Origin: Cognaticolwellia aestuarii | GTDB taxonomy: Bacteria > Pseudomonadota > Gammaproteobacteria > Enterobacterales > Alteromonadaceae | Assembly: GCF_002000025.1 (NCBI RefSeq) | Contig: NZ_MUZV01000001.1 | Span: 605,879 to 669,878 of the forward strand | Reading direction: 5' to 3' | DNA: 64,000 nt | Part shown: positions 8,749 to 17,286 of the stretch, one piece after another | Position numbering within the stretch: position 1 is the first letter of the stretch | Layout: every line of letters starts with the position of its first letter | Translations under genes and position numbers: made by a program | The notes under the pieces: model-generated | Told to the model about the DNA's origin: nothing | The model's database searches: none | Seen by the model: only the letters and a program-made list of their open reading frames with translations

Positions 8749-9375
8749 TTAAGCGCTAATTTCTATACCTAAATTTGATAAACCTTCTTCAAGCACCAGT
8801 GCTTTCGCTTTTATACAACTGGCTTTGTTTTCACTGGCAGTGCTTAAAAAATCAAAAAGCTCATTTTGTGTGGCAATTTCCCACTGCATTAATGGATGCT
8901 CGGTAATTTGTTCTGGGGAAATTTCGATTTCATCTTCGTTCGGTGTAGTTGCATCAAGTTCTTCTGCCAAGCTCAATTCAACATAATAACTGACACTGTT
9001 TTCTGACAATTTACCGACATTAACAAAGCCATCGCTTTCAGGATCTTGCATTGCTTGAAATAACGACATCAATGCCATTGTGCAATCAAGAGCAGGAAAA
9101 ACACCTAAAAAATCAAAAGCATCAGGATCTGGCACTTGTTCTTCAAGTTTATTAATTTGCGCATCATAGTTAATTTTGCAGCGGTTAGCCTTATCTAGCC
9201 ATTGCCAAACAAGATCAAGTTGATTTCTTAACACCTTAAAATTACCAAATTCTACATGTTCAGCAAACATTTGATAATTTGGCAACATACGCTCAAGTAA
9301 TGCAGCACAAAATGCGACTTGTTGCCATTGACTCAGTTTTTTAAAAGGTAGGTTAATCGCCACGTAAAATCTCAT
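8749..9375 (-). CDS. YjaG family protein (DUF416)
   Basis: A 208-residue soluble, acidic protein matching the YjaG/DUF416 family in length and start: aromatic N-terminus, LSQWQQVAFCAALLERMLPNYQMF, a conserved LVWQWL stretch and a central DPDAFDFLGVFPALDCTMALMSLFQAM segment. No catalytic motif, signal peptide or membrane segment is visible. The biochemical role of the family is unknown. It lies 20 bases upstream of the RegB-like gene on the same strand, so co-transcription is possible, but YjaG homologues elsewhere do not require that context. Confidence 0.8.
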   Translation of the reverse strand: MRFYVAINLPFKKLSQWQQVAFCAALLERMLPNYQMFAEHVEFGNFKVLRNQLDLVWQWLDKANRCKINYDAQINKLEEQVPDPDAFDFLGVFPALDCTMALMSLFQAMQDPESDGFVNVGKLSENSVSYYVELSLAEELDATTPNEDEIEISPEQITEHPLMQWEIATQNELFDFLSTASENKASCIKAKALVLEEGLSNLGIEISA

Positions 9376-9402
9376 AATTAATGATAAAAAATAGACCCTT
9401 AG

Positions 9403-9536
9403 TATATACCCAAACCGCCCAAAGATGCGAGTTTCAGTCGCTTTGAAAGTACAACTATTAAGACCTTTATTGATATATTGGCATATATACCCAAGCCACT
9501 TGAAGATGCAGAATTGTGCAAGTGCTTTGGGTATAT
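9403..9536. repeat. TATACCCAA-type dispersed repeat, two tandem copies with a hairpin
   Basis: TATATACCCAA occurs at 9403-9413 and 9484-9494, each followed 8 or 9 bases later by AAGATGC. The second copy forms an imperfect 18-bp inverted repeat, 9485-9502 against 9519-9536. A further half copy (CTTTGGGTATATA) lies at 60248-60260. Such intergenic repeats are common in Colwellia-like and Pseudoalteromonas-like genomes. This one may also serve as a terminator for the HTH regulator gene. Confidence 0.55.
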
Positions 9537-9562
9537 CATTGTGTGCTTAAAATGCGATAAAT

Positions 9563-10216
9563 TTAAGCGAGTATGCAATCATTAACAGTAATTTTATAAC
9601 TACAACGCCGATCGCCCGCCAGCAAATATTCACCGTGCTGAACTTTATAGTTATCACCCAAACATTGCTGAAAAATAGCTAATTCTGAACGACAAAAACT
9701 TTGGCATTGGCTTGCTGCAGCACAAATAGGGCAGTGGTTTTCGATCAATACGTAATGCTGATCAGAAACTTTTTCCACACGCGCAATATAACCTTCATCA
9801 CTACGAATGAGCGCTAATGTAGAGACTTTACTCGCTAGTGTTTTACAATGCTTGAGAGCTTCCTGGTATCTTTTAAGAATTTGTTGCTCTCTTACTGTAA
9901 TAAGTTGCGCTAGTCCTTGTTCACCAAATACGGTATTGACCGAATCAAGTAACTGTAAGGTTAAGTCCGCATGTCGATCAGGGAAACGTTGGTGGCCTAG
10001 CTCGGTTAGTTGCCACATTTGCTTAGGGCGGCCAATGTTAGCCCTTTCGAGAAAGTGGCTCACTAATTTTTTTCGTTCTAAACGTAATAAATGTTGCCTT
10101 GCCCCCATACTTGTCATGTTGAGGGCTTTTGCTAGGGTACCTGAGGTCATAGCACCTTGGCTTTTCAATTTCGCTAAGATGGTATCAATGTTTTTTACTG
10201 GTTCCATTTTTATCAA
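9563..10216 (-). CDS. HTH transcriptional regulator with a four-cysteine cluster (SufR-like, COG2345 type)
   Basis: A 217-residue regulator. Residues 10-75 form a winged helix (SQGAMTSGTLAKALNMTSMGARQHLLRLE, then a GRPKQMWQLTELG wing). The C-terminal half holds ENHCPICAAASQCQSFCRSEL with C162, C165, C171 and C175, then a LAGDRRCSYKI end. This layout is that of the COG2345 family, which includes SufR, an iron-sulfur-cluster-dependent repressor of suf operons. Here the cluster has an unusual CxxC pair at its start. No suf or isc genes are adjacent, so the target is unknown. It probably senses iron-sulfur status or redox through the Cys cluster (inference). Metal sensing is an alternative. Confidence 0.75.
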   Translation of the reverse strand: MIKMEPVKNIDTILAKLKSQGAMTSGTLAKALNMTSMGARQHLLRLERKKLVSHFLERANIGRPKQMWQLTELGHQRFPDRHADLTLQLLDSVNTVFGEQGLAQLITVREQQILKRYQEALKHCKTLASKVSTLALIRSDEGYIARVEKVSDQHYVLIENHCPICAAASQCQSFCRSELAIFQQCLGDNYKVQHGEYLLAGDRRCSYKITVNDCILA

Positions 10217-10280
10217 TCAAAAAGCTGCGTGGTATAGGCTAATAAAGATAAAACTATACAAAGTTAAATTCAACTCACAA

Positions 10281-10304
10281 AAAAAGGACCATTAGGTCCT
10301 TTTT
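10281..10304 (-). terminator. Rho-independent terminator of the SapC gene
   Basis: AAAAAGGACC (10281-10290), loop ATTA, GGTCCTTTTT (10295-10304). On the minus strand the stem is followed by seven T (complement of the A-run starting near 10279). It lies 60 bases past the SapC stop and works in either direction. Confidence 0.9.
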
Positions 10305-10364
10305 AGCTACCGAGTCAAATTAACTTAGTTAATCTTAAAACTCGACGGTTTACATAATTTAAAC

Positions 10365-11135
10365 TTATTTTTCTGCTTCAGTTTCAGGCGTTACAGGTAC
10401 AAAGCGAATAGCATTAACTTTAACTTCAGAATCACTTTGATTACGTAACTGTGCTAAACGATTGATTTGACCTACAGAGCCAAGCATAGCGTGAATAGGA
10501 ATAAATAAACCACGCTTATGGAAGTCTAATACCTTATCGTCGCTTAGTTCTTGAACTTTTTTCTCGTCAATATTGTATAAACCAACAAGCTTTTTAGTTT
10601 CGCCAGAAGCAAAGCTAATGCGAACTTCAAGCTCTAACAATAAGTCATTGTCGGCAAGCTCTTTAATGAACTTTTCATTCATCACTTCGTTATCATATAA
10701 ACGACCAAGTGAATCTTGCACGCCTTTAAAGAATTCAGTGTCTTTACCTTCGGCATCAAATAGCTCGTGCTCTTTATCTTCACCAACAAATTGGTTATCT
10801 AAATCAACACATGCCGTTAATGTTTTTTCTTTTTCAGGGTCTAAACCTAAAGAAAACGGTGCAATTGAAATACTTTGCGGGATATAAACCGCATTCCAAC
10901 CTTCTTTTTTATGATATAGGTTTTCGCCAGCTTCTAAGCCTAGCATTACCACACTACGGTAGCGCTCAGTACCTTGATCTTTAACAATAACGATTGGGTA
11001 GCTTGTTGCTGCTTGGGTATATTCAGGCGCAGTGATTGGTGCAATATGCTGATTTTCCACATGTGATAAATCGCGCTTAGCGGCAATTTTAATATTCTGG
11101 TGAGTTTCTTTTTTAATCGGGGTAACGTTAGCCAT
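10365..11135 (-). CDS. SapC family protein
   Basis: A 256-residue protein matching the SapC family (PF07277): a basic N-terminus, then AAKRDLSHVENQHIAP, a YPIVIVKD strand, the conserved WNAVYIPQSISIAPFSLG, and a C-terminal DFHKRGLFIPIHAMLGSVGQINRLAQLRN. The family was named from Campylobacter surface-array loci. In gammaproteobacteria SapC proteins usually stand alone, and no enzymatic activity is established. There is no signal peptide or transmembrane segment, so it is probably cytoplasmic. The gene is monocistronic, with a clear terminator downstream. Confidence 0.85.
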   Translation of the reverse strand: MANVTPIKKETHQNIKIAAKRDLSHVENQHIAPITAPEYTQAATSYPIVIVKDQGTERYRSVVMLGLEAGENLYHKKEGWNAVYIPQSISIAPFSLGLDPEKEKTLTACVDLDNQFVGEDKEHELFDAEGKDTEFFKGVQDSLGRLYDNEVMNEKFIKELADNDLLLELEVRISFASGETKKLVGLYNIDEKKVQELSDDKVLDFHKRGLFIPIHAMLGSVGQINRLAQLRNQSDSEVKVNAIRFVPVTPETEAEK

Positions 11136-11341
11136 TAATAATTTCTCTTTTTACTGCGTCTTTAATCGTTGTCGTTTTTGACACTTTTTTGTTGTTACTA
11201 ATAATTATGGAGACACCCATCAGCGCTTTCAATGGTATAATTAAAATTATCTGTAGATAATTTTAATTTACACAGCCAATAGCGATTAAATTGCATCAAA
11301 AAAGCGCTATATTAGACGATGAGGTATATATTCAAAAAGAT

Positions 11342-11653
11342 ATGAAAATCAGCCATTATTTTTTCCTGGCTTTAGCGGTTATTAGCCCAATGAGTATGGC
11401 CTTGCCTAAGGTTAATAATACCTTCAGTGTATCTGAAAGTGGTTTTGCTCGGGTACAAGTTCACAATGATACCTTTGAAATGTTAGCTTGTTATGTCGCC
11501 ATTGACGGTCATAAAGTAAAATTTCAATTGCGGCCTAAATCGTCTACTAATTGGATCACTGCTACCGATAAACGTTTTAACTATAAAAACTTTAGCACAT
11601 GGTGTGATTATTTAGATGTGCATCCAAAGTACAATGCTTACCGTATATATTAA
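11342..11653 (+). CDS. Small secreted hypothetical protein
   Basis: The chosen ATG gives 103 residues beginning MKISHYFFLALAVISPMSMA, a good signal peptide with cleavage near residue 20. An upstream in-frame ATG at 11291 would add 17 charged residues ahead of the signal peptide, so it is rejected. The mature protein of about 83 residues has two cysteines (one in MLACYVAIDG, one in WCDYLDV) that could form a disulfide, and many aromatic residues and lysines. No family was recognised. It is flanked by the divergent SapC gene and the convergent end of the pigment operon. Probably periplasmic; function unknown. Confidence 0.55.
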   Translation: MKISHYFFLALAVISPMSMALPKVNNTFSVSESGFARVQVHNDTFEMLACYVAIDGHKVKFQLRPKSSTNWITATDKRFNYKNFSTWCDYLDVHPKYNAYRIY

Positions 11654-11803
11654 GAGTATAATTATTTACAAGAAGGCATAATAGTTAAGTGCTAATGACT
11701 TAACTATTATGCCATAACGGGTGAGTATTTGTCTGTTGTCAGCAGTGTTGTTTAAATTTGCTAACAGCTCATGACAATATCAAACAATCGACACTTCGTT
11801 TTT

Positions 11804-13030
11804 TTAGCCTTGCCAACGTTTAAAGATTAACGAGGTATTAATGCCACCAAAAGCAAAGTTATTACTCATCACATAATTCGTTTTAATTTCTCGTCCTTGA
11901 CCAACAATATAATCAAGATCGCCGCATTGGTCATCAACATGCGCCAAATTCAGTGTTGGCGCAAACCAGTTATCTTGCATCATGTGAATACAAGCCCAAG
12001 CTTCAATACTGCCACATGCACCTAAGGTATGTCCTAAATAGCTTTTTAGTGAGCTAAGTGGCACTTTACCAAAGACATTAGCCGTTGCATTTGATTCAGC
12101 AATATCACCTTTTTCTGTAGCGGTTCCGTGCGCATTTACATAACCTATAGCTTGCGCTTCCAAACCAGCATCTTCAAGCGATAACTCAATCGCGACTTGC
12201 ATAGTTTCAGCGGTTGGTTGAGTGACATGTTTACCATCAGAATTAGAACCAAAGCCAACAATTTCAGCAAGTATTTTTGCCCCTCTTGCTTTGGCGTGTT
12301 CAAGTTCTTCTAAAATTAACGTACAGGCTCCTTCACCAATCACTAAACCATCACGGTCTTTATCAAAAGGTTTCGGCGTTAATTTGGGCTGATCATTTTT
12401 AGTGCTAGTAGCATATAAGGTATCAAACACCGCAGCTTCAGTAACACAAAGCTCTTCAGCGCCACCGGCAATCATAGCTTTTTGTTTGCCAAACTTAATA
12501 GCTTCATAAGCATAGCCAATACCTTGAGAGCCAGATGTACAGGCTGAACTTGTCGTTATAACCCGACCTTTAGCGCCAAAAAAAACACCAATATTTACCG
12601 GTGCAGTGTGTGACATCATTTGGATATAACTGGTAGCAGTCACCCCATTCATGGTGTTATTTTCCATCATATTGCCAAAAGCAACTAACGGTGCCGTAGA
12701 GCCAATAGAAGAGCCATAAGAAACACCTGTGCGGCCATCTGTTAACGCGGCATCATCTAACAACTGAGCTTGCTCAAGCGCTAATTCAGTTGCACGTGTT
12801 GCCATTAATGACACTCGTCCCATTGAACGAATCATTTTACGTTTGTAATGAGCTGGCTTTTCAAAATGTGTCACTGGAGCACCTAGACAAGTATTCAGCC
12901 CCTCTAGCTCCTGCCATTGCGGCATAATTTGTACCGCATTATTACCTTGTTCAAGCGCCGATCTGAACGTAGACCAGTCATCACCTAAAGCTGTTATTGC
13001 CGACATGCCTGTAATTACAACTCGTTTCAT
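11804..13030 (-). CDS. Beta-ketoacyl-ACP synthase (aryl polyene cluster, ApeR-like)
   Basis: This 408-residue FabF/FabB-type condensing enzyme decarboxylatively adds malonyl-ACP units to the growing chain. The thiolase-fold triad is complete: C164 in TTSSACTSGSQG, H301 in NAHGTATEKGD and H334 in KSYLGHTLGACG. It is the last gene of the pigment operon. Its order after a ketosynthase, a dehydratase and a ketoreductase reproduces apeO-apeP-apeQ-apeR of the E. coli aryl polyene cluster (recalled from the literature). It shares one base with the ketoreductase stop, so coupling is tight. Whether this or the other complete ketosynthase starts or extends the polyene cannot be told from sequence. Confidence 0.9.
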   Translation of the reverse strand: MKRVVITGMSAITALGDDWSTFRSALEQGNNAVQIMPQWQELEGLNTCLGAPVTHFEKPAHYKRKMIRSMGRVSLMATRATELALEQAQLLDDAALTDGRTGVSYGSSIGSTAPLVAFGNMMENNTMNGVTATSYIQMMSHTAPVNIGVFFGAKGRVITTSSACTSGSQGIGYAYEAIKFGKQKAMIAGGAEELCVTEAAVFDTLYATSTKNDQPKLTPKPFDKDRDGLVIGEGACTLILEELEHAKARGAKILAEIVGFGSNSDGKHVTQPTAETMQVAIELSLEDAGLEAQAIGYVNAHGTATEKGDIAESNATANVFGKVPLSSLKSYLGHTLGACGSIEAWACIHMMQDNWFAPTLNLAHVDDQCGDLDYIVGQGREIKTNYVMSNNFAFGGINTSLIFKRWQG

Positions 13031-13776
13031 TACACGATTCCGCCATTAACTGATATCACTTGACGCGTGATATAAGCGGCACCATCAGAAACTAAAAATG
13101 ACACCGTTGCAGCCACCTCTTCAGGCTTTCCAACGCGCCTTAATGGGATCATTTTTTTCACTTCATCTAGCGGCAAGTCTTGGGTCATATCAGTATCAAT
13201 TAAACCAGGCGCAACACAATTTACGGTAATTTTACGCTTAGCTAACTCAAGCGATAAAGCTTTAGTAGCCGCAATAACACCACCTTTAGCAGCGCTATAA
13301 TTAACTTGCCCGCGATTACCTGCAATACCAGATACTGAGGCCATAGTAACAATTCTGCCACCTTGCTTGGCTCTTACCATCGGCATCACGACCGGATGAA
13401 TAACATTATAAAAACCATCCAGTGCGGTATTAATCACGCTGCTCCAGTCTTCACTTTCCATTGCCGGAAACGCCATATCTTTGGTGATACCTGCATTACA
13501 AATCACACCGTAATAAACTCCATTTTCTGCCATATCACTTTCAATCGCTTGCTTAGCTGACTGCTGATCACAAACATCAAACTGTAAAACCGTAGCTTTA
13601 CGACCCAGCGCTATTATTTTTTCTTGTGTGTCGTGTGCGGCGTCAAGTCCACTTCGACAATGCACGGCAATATCAAAACCATCTTCAGCAAGCTTAATGG
13701 CAATGGCTTTGCCTAAACCTCGGCTAGAGCCCGTTACTAAAATTCTTTTAATATTATCGGTCATTTCATTATTCAC
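13030..13776 (-). CDS. 3-oxoacyl-ACP reductase, FabG-like (aryl polyene cluster, ApeQ-like)
   Basis: A 248-residue short-chain dehydrogenase. The N-terminal NAD(P)-binding motif is TGSSRGLG (residues 15-22), followed by the NAG motif in VICNAGITKD and the catalytic S148, Y160 and K164 (YSAAK). The C-terminal GLIDTDM is typical of FabG. It reduces the beta-keto intermediate of each polyene extension cycle to the hydroxyl that the dehydratases then eliminate. No enoyl reductase is encoded in the cluster, consistent with all double bonds being kept. It lies between the dehydratase and the terminal ketosynthase gene in the same operon. Confidence 0.92.
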   Translation of the reverse strand: MNNEMTDNIKRILVTGSSRGLGKAIAIKLAEDGFDIAVHCRSGLDAAHDTQEKIIALGRKATVLQFDVCDQQSAKQAIESDMAENGVYYGVICNAGITKDMAFPAMESEDWSSVINTALDGFYNVIHPVVMPMVRAKQGGRIVTMASVSGIAGNRGQVNYSAAKGGVIAATKALSLELAKRKITVNCVAPGLIDTDMTQDLPLDEVKKMIPLRRVGKPEEVAATVSFLVSDGAAYITRQVISVNGGIV

Positions 13777-13801
13777 TTATCATTGTTTTTTATTGGTATG
13801 G

Positions 13802-14275
13802 CTATGCGTAACTTTCTTGAATAAAAGCATCAGGGTCTTTCGGCTGAAAAACATTAATATTGGCTTGCGCCAATACGCTTTGTTCTGGGCTTATTATTTC
13901 ACATTCAAAAACTCTTAATCCGGAGTCCTCACGGTATAATTCTTTAATCGTTATGGTGAGCCTTTCATCTAAAGCAAAGAACGGGCACATTGTTTTATAT
14001 TTCCGAGCGCCTAATAGAAAACCTATTTGTACGCTATCGTTATCATCCAAAGCATGAGCACCAGCAAATGCAGCTATAGTCTGCGCCATATATTCACTGC
14101 CGATATAACTTGGCACCCCTTTTTTAGCGGTGTTATAAAATGGACTTCGCGGAGTAATTGCCACAGAACATCGGCAAGAATCAAGGTCATAATGTTCTAG
14201 CGTGTCTATCAAGATCATCGGTGATTGATGAGGCAAAACCTGATTAATATCGTAATTATTCATACTTTTTTCCAA
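13802..14275 (-). CDS. apeP: Hotdog-fold 3-hydroxyacyl-ACP dehydratase, ApeP family
   Basis: A 157-residue single hotdog domain. The N-terminal DINQVLPHQSPMILIDTL has the HQSPM(I/L)L(I/V)D signature of the ApeP subgroup of FabA/FabZ-like dehydratases. The helix carries SEYMAQTIAAFAGAHA with the Glu expected in the active site of the family. It would dehydrate hydroxyacyl-ACP intermediates during aryl polyene synthesis, alongside the FabZ-like enzyme at 23882-24283. The reading frame opens 20 bases inside the preceding ketosynthase gene. A second ATG four codons in (14263) would reduce the overlap, and either may be used. Confidence 0.85.
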   Translation of the reverse strand: MEKSMNNYDINQVLPHQSPMILIDTLEHYDLDSCRCSVAITPRSPFYNTAKKGVPSYIGSEYMAQTIAAFAGAHALDDNDSVQIGFLLGARKYKTMCPFFALDERLTITIKELYREDSGLRVFECEIISPEQSVLAQANINVFQPKDPDAFIQESYA

Positions 14276-15428
14276 TCACAGCACTAAAATTATTACCACC
14301 AAAAGCAAATGAATTGCTTAAGCAATAGTGAATTTTATCCAAACACTCACCTTGACTCAGCTTTATCTGCGGTAGGCGCTGATCATAAACGCCATCTTTA
14401 CAATTAGCTGGTAATTTATGCGCATTATTATCGTCACTCAATAACAACCAACACAAACCTAGTTCTAATGCTCCCGCGGCTCCCAAGGTATGTCCGGTGA
14501 GATGCTTAGTTGAACCACAAAACACATGATCACCACAAACATTAGCCATAGCTAAAGCTTCCATCTCATCATTTTTAACCGTACCTGTACCATGCAAATT
14601 AACGTAATCAATTTGCTCTGCGCTAATCTTAGCATTATTAATCGCCATAGCCATTGCTTGAGCAGCACCACTACCATCGGGAATAGGTGCCGATATATGG
14701 TAAGCATCAGACGTTTCGCCAGCACCCAATAATTGAATACCGTCATCATCACGTGTAACAACAAATAACGCAGCAGCTTCACCAATATTTATGCCATCTC
14801 TGTCAGCACTAAAAGGTCGGCAGGTACTACTACTAATCGACTCTAATGACTTAAAACCATTGACGGTAAGCTGGGTTAAGCTATCAATACCGCCGGCTAT
14901 AACTACATCAGCCAAGCCATTTTCAAGTAAAGCACTAGCACTTATCAACGCTTTACCACTGGAAGAACAAGCAGTTGAAATACCATAAACGGGGCCTTTA
15001 GCGTTAGCTAATGCTGCGATATAGCTAGCCGGTGCTGACATTTCTTGTACTTCATAGCGAAAATCTTCAGGAAATTTACCTTCATTTTCAAAAGTTTTTC
15101 GTGCTAATTCGCCTTCATAAATGCTGGCTGTACTTGTGCCAATAACAACAGCAATACGATGTTCACCGTATTTGGTAGTTAATTGCTGCACAATACTGGC
15201 TATCTGTTGATAAGCTAAATAAGCTAGTTTGTTGTTATTAGTGGTTATTCCGTCAAGCGCTTTATCATCAGGTAATGTTACACGACCAACATATTGAGCT
15301 GTGTCTAAAGGCAAATCATTATCCAGCGATAAAAACCTTTCTTCACCCGATATTAGCGCCGCTAAAACGTCAGCTTTATTATTTCCTAGTGCACAAACTA
15401 CACCGAACTCTTTTAAACACGTGCTCAC
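14256..15428 (-). CDS. Beta-ketoacyl-ACP synthase (aryl polyene cluster, ApeO-like)
   Basis: A 390-residue KAS family enzyme with full catalytic triad: C154 in GISTACSSSGKA, H279 in NLHGTGTVKND and H313 in HLTGHTLGAAGA. In the characterised E. coli pathway the ApeO ketosynthase performs chain extension, assisted by a chain-length-factor-like partner. This gene holds the corresponding position directly before the ApeP-like dehydratase. The Cys-less ketosynthase homologue at 27510-28256 is the likely partner. The start codon shares 4 bases with the DUF3261 lipoprotein stop, so the operon is continuous. Confidence 0.9.
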   Translation of the reverse strand: MSTCLKEFGVVCALGNNKADVLAALISGEERFLSLDNDLPLDTAQYVGRVTLPDDKALDGITTNNNKLAYLAYQQIASIVQQLTTKYGEHRIAVVIGTSTASIYEGELARKTFENEGKFPEDFRYEVQEMSAPASYIAALANAKGPVYGISTACSSSGKALISASALLENGLADVVIAGGIDSLTQLTVNGFKSLESISSSTCRPFSADRDGINIGEAAALFVVTRDDDGIQLLGAGETSDAYHISAPIPDGSGAAQAMAMAINNAKISAEQIDYVNLHGTGTVKNDEMEALAMANVCGDHVFCGSTKHLTGHTLGAAGALELGLCWLLLSDDNNAHKLPANCKDGVYDQRLPQIKLSQGECLDKIHYCLSNSFAFGGNNFSAVIGKKYE

Positions 15429-16036
15429 GAATTTTCCCTTTCAAGATTAGTTAAGCGAATACGATAACCACGAATGAAGTTTTCCAATTCATAGCCATCA
15501 TCACGTTTTTCTATTTTGATGATATCTCGATTATTCTGCGTAATAATTCGCTGCCAAATAATGCTATTTTCATGTAAAACAGGCGTTTGCTTCACATCAA
15601 TATCATGACCTAACATTGCTGTTTTTAATACCGATAATGGCCAATTGCATAACTGTATATCGGCAATAATAAAAGCAATATCGACACTTGGTAGCGGCAC
15701 ATACTGATTCATTTCAGTGGCTTTATCACTAAACCAAACGAAGTCAAATAATGGCAAACCTTGTGGTGAAACAGCGGCCATAGCAATTTCATCTCGGCGA
15801 TATTCAACTTGCGCGATAAACTGATGTGTTTGCTCTTTTGAGGTAATAACCACTAAATGGCTATCAACCGTTGCTATTTTATTTGTCGGTGGCGCAGTTA
15901 GTATAAAACTTAACTCATCAGCTAAAAACACTGATTTATTATCCGACGTTAGTGCACAAGCGGTTAATAGCAACACTAAGAGCAACACTAGTGGCTTGCT
16001 TATCAAGCGATAGCGGCTATTTAACTTGGTTGACAT
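15425..16036 (-). CDS. DUF3261 outer-membrane lipoprotein of the pigment cluster
   Basis: A 203-residue lipoprotein: a basic N-terminus, the hydrophobic PLVLLLVLLLTAC and lipobox Cys at residue 27. The residue after Cys is Ala, not Asp, so Lol-dependent sorting to the outer membrane is expected. The rest is beta-rich with no enzyme motif, matching DUF3261 proteins that occur almost only in aryl polyene and related clusters (probably the ApeN equivalent). With the LolA-like protein and the MMPL transporter it probably forms the export or insertion path for the finished pigment lipid. It overlaps the flavoprotein gene by 16 bases. Confidence 0.8.
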   Translation of the reverse strand: MSTKLNSRYRLISKPLVLLLVLLLTACALTSDNKSVFLADELSFILTAPPTNKIATVDSHLVVITSKEQTHQFIAQVEYRRDEIAMAAVSPQGLPLFDFVWFSDKATEMNQYVPLPSVDIAFIIADIQLCNWPLSVLKTAMLGHDIDVKQTPVLHENSIIWQRIITQNNRDIIKIEKRDDGYELENFIRGYRIRLTNLERENS

Positions 16037-17286
16037 ATTTCAGCCAAAACACTTAAACGTCGAACACTTTTTTCCACATAAGGATTTTTTTCATCCCATG
16101 CATAACCCGCTAAAATAGAGCTGATCATACGACGTACGGCATCATCATGCTGATCGTGGTAAACCACATTTTGGAAGCTCTCGTCATACCAAGCTTCAAC
16201 AAAACATCTAAAAGTATCAACACCAAACTTTAATGGCTTCGCATACTCACTTTCCCAATCAACACTATTGCCTTGCAGCTGCCTTTTTACTAGAGGTGCA
16301 GCCAAAGAAGCTGATTTCATTGCTATGGTAACCCCCGAAGAAAACACGGGATCTAAAAATTCACCTGCATTACCCAATAAGGCAAAGTTATCACCCCAAA
16401 GTTTAGTCACATCAGCAGAGTAACCTTTAATACTTCGCGCTTCTCCAATTGGTGTTGCATTTTTCATTAAGCGTTGTAAATTTGGGTCTTGATTAATAAA
16501 GTTCATCAAGGTGTCAATTGGCGCTAACGAAGCATCAAAGCGCTCAGGTAAACCGACAACACCAACACTGGCACTACCATCTGAAAATGGGATCAGCCAA
16601 TACCACACATCACTGAAATTTGGGTTAACCGTGATCAAAATTTTATCCCGATCAAATTCAGGGCAATCTATACCATCTTTAAAATGACTAAAATAGCTAT
16701 GTCTAACGGGGAATTCAGACGGTAATTCCAGTTTAAGCAGTTTAGGCAATACTCGGCCAAAGCCACTACCATCAAGTAAAAATTTTGCCCGCACTTTATA
16801 AGCGCTGCCATCGTCGTCAGATACCTCAAGGCAAACCTCAGGCTGTAAAGTCAGCACTGAGTCTACCTGATGGCCATAACGAATCTCGACCTGTTTTTTT
16901 TCAGTTTCATCAGCAAGTAGTTTATCAAATATCGCTCTTTTTACTTGATAAGTAGTACCTCTGCCTGCACTAAACTTTTCAGTAAAATCAAATGCTGAAT
17001 TTTTACCTTGTTTATGAAATGCCGCACCGTTTTTAAATTGAAAGCCATATTCTTCAGCATAGCGATCTAACGCCTGCTCAAGACCCGCTTCTTTTAAGAA
17101 CTCCATACATTGCGGCAATAAGCTCTCACCAATTGAAAAGCGCGGAAAGTGTTGTTTTTCCAGTATCAATACCGACAAACCATCAGCAACTAATAATGAT
17201 GCCGCAACACTGCCTGATGGGCCGGCACCAATAATAACCACATCGTAGTTTTGATTCACTTGTTGTGCTGAAGGTTTACTATTCAT
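16021..17286 (-). CDS. Flavin-dependent halogenase-like monooxygenase
   Basis: A 421-residue FAD protein. The Rossmann dinucleotide motif GAGPSG is at 20-25. FPRFSIGESLLP at about 47-58 is characteristic of flavin-dependent halogenases of the phenolic class and their relatives. W228-Y-W230-L-I-P233 matches the WxWxIP fingerprint used to tell halogenases from monooxygenases. GNAGEFLDPVFSSGV provides the second FAD contact. Homologues occur in xanthomonadin and flexirubin clusters, and xanthomonadins are brominated, so halogenation of the aryl head is possible; hydroxylation or oxidation is the alternative. No partner flavin reductase is encoded nearby. It lies between the MMPL transporter and the DUF3261 gene in the same operon. 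Confidence 0.8.
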   Translation of the reverse strand: MNSKPSAQQVNQNYDVVIIGAGPSGSVAASLLVADGLSVLILEKQHFPRFSIGESLLPQCMEFLKEAGLEQALDRYAEEYGFQFKNGAAFHKQGKNSAFDFTEKFSAGRGTTYQVKRAIFDKLLADETEKKQVEIRYGHQVDSVLTLQPEVCLEVSDDDGSAYKVRAKFLLDGSGFGRVLPKLLKLELPSEFPVRHSYFSHFKDGIDCPEFDRDKILITVNPNFSDVWYWLIPFSDGSASVGVVGLPERFDASLAPIDTLMNFINQDPNLQRLMKNATPIGEARSIKGYSADVTKLWGDNFALLGNAGEFLDPVFSSGVTIAMKSASLAAPLVKRQLQGNSVDWESEYAKPLKFGVDTFRCFVEAWYDESFQNVVYHDQHDDAVRRMISSILAGYAWDEKNPYVEKSVRRLSVLAEICQPS

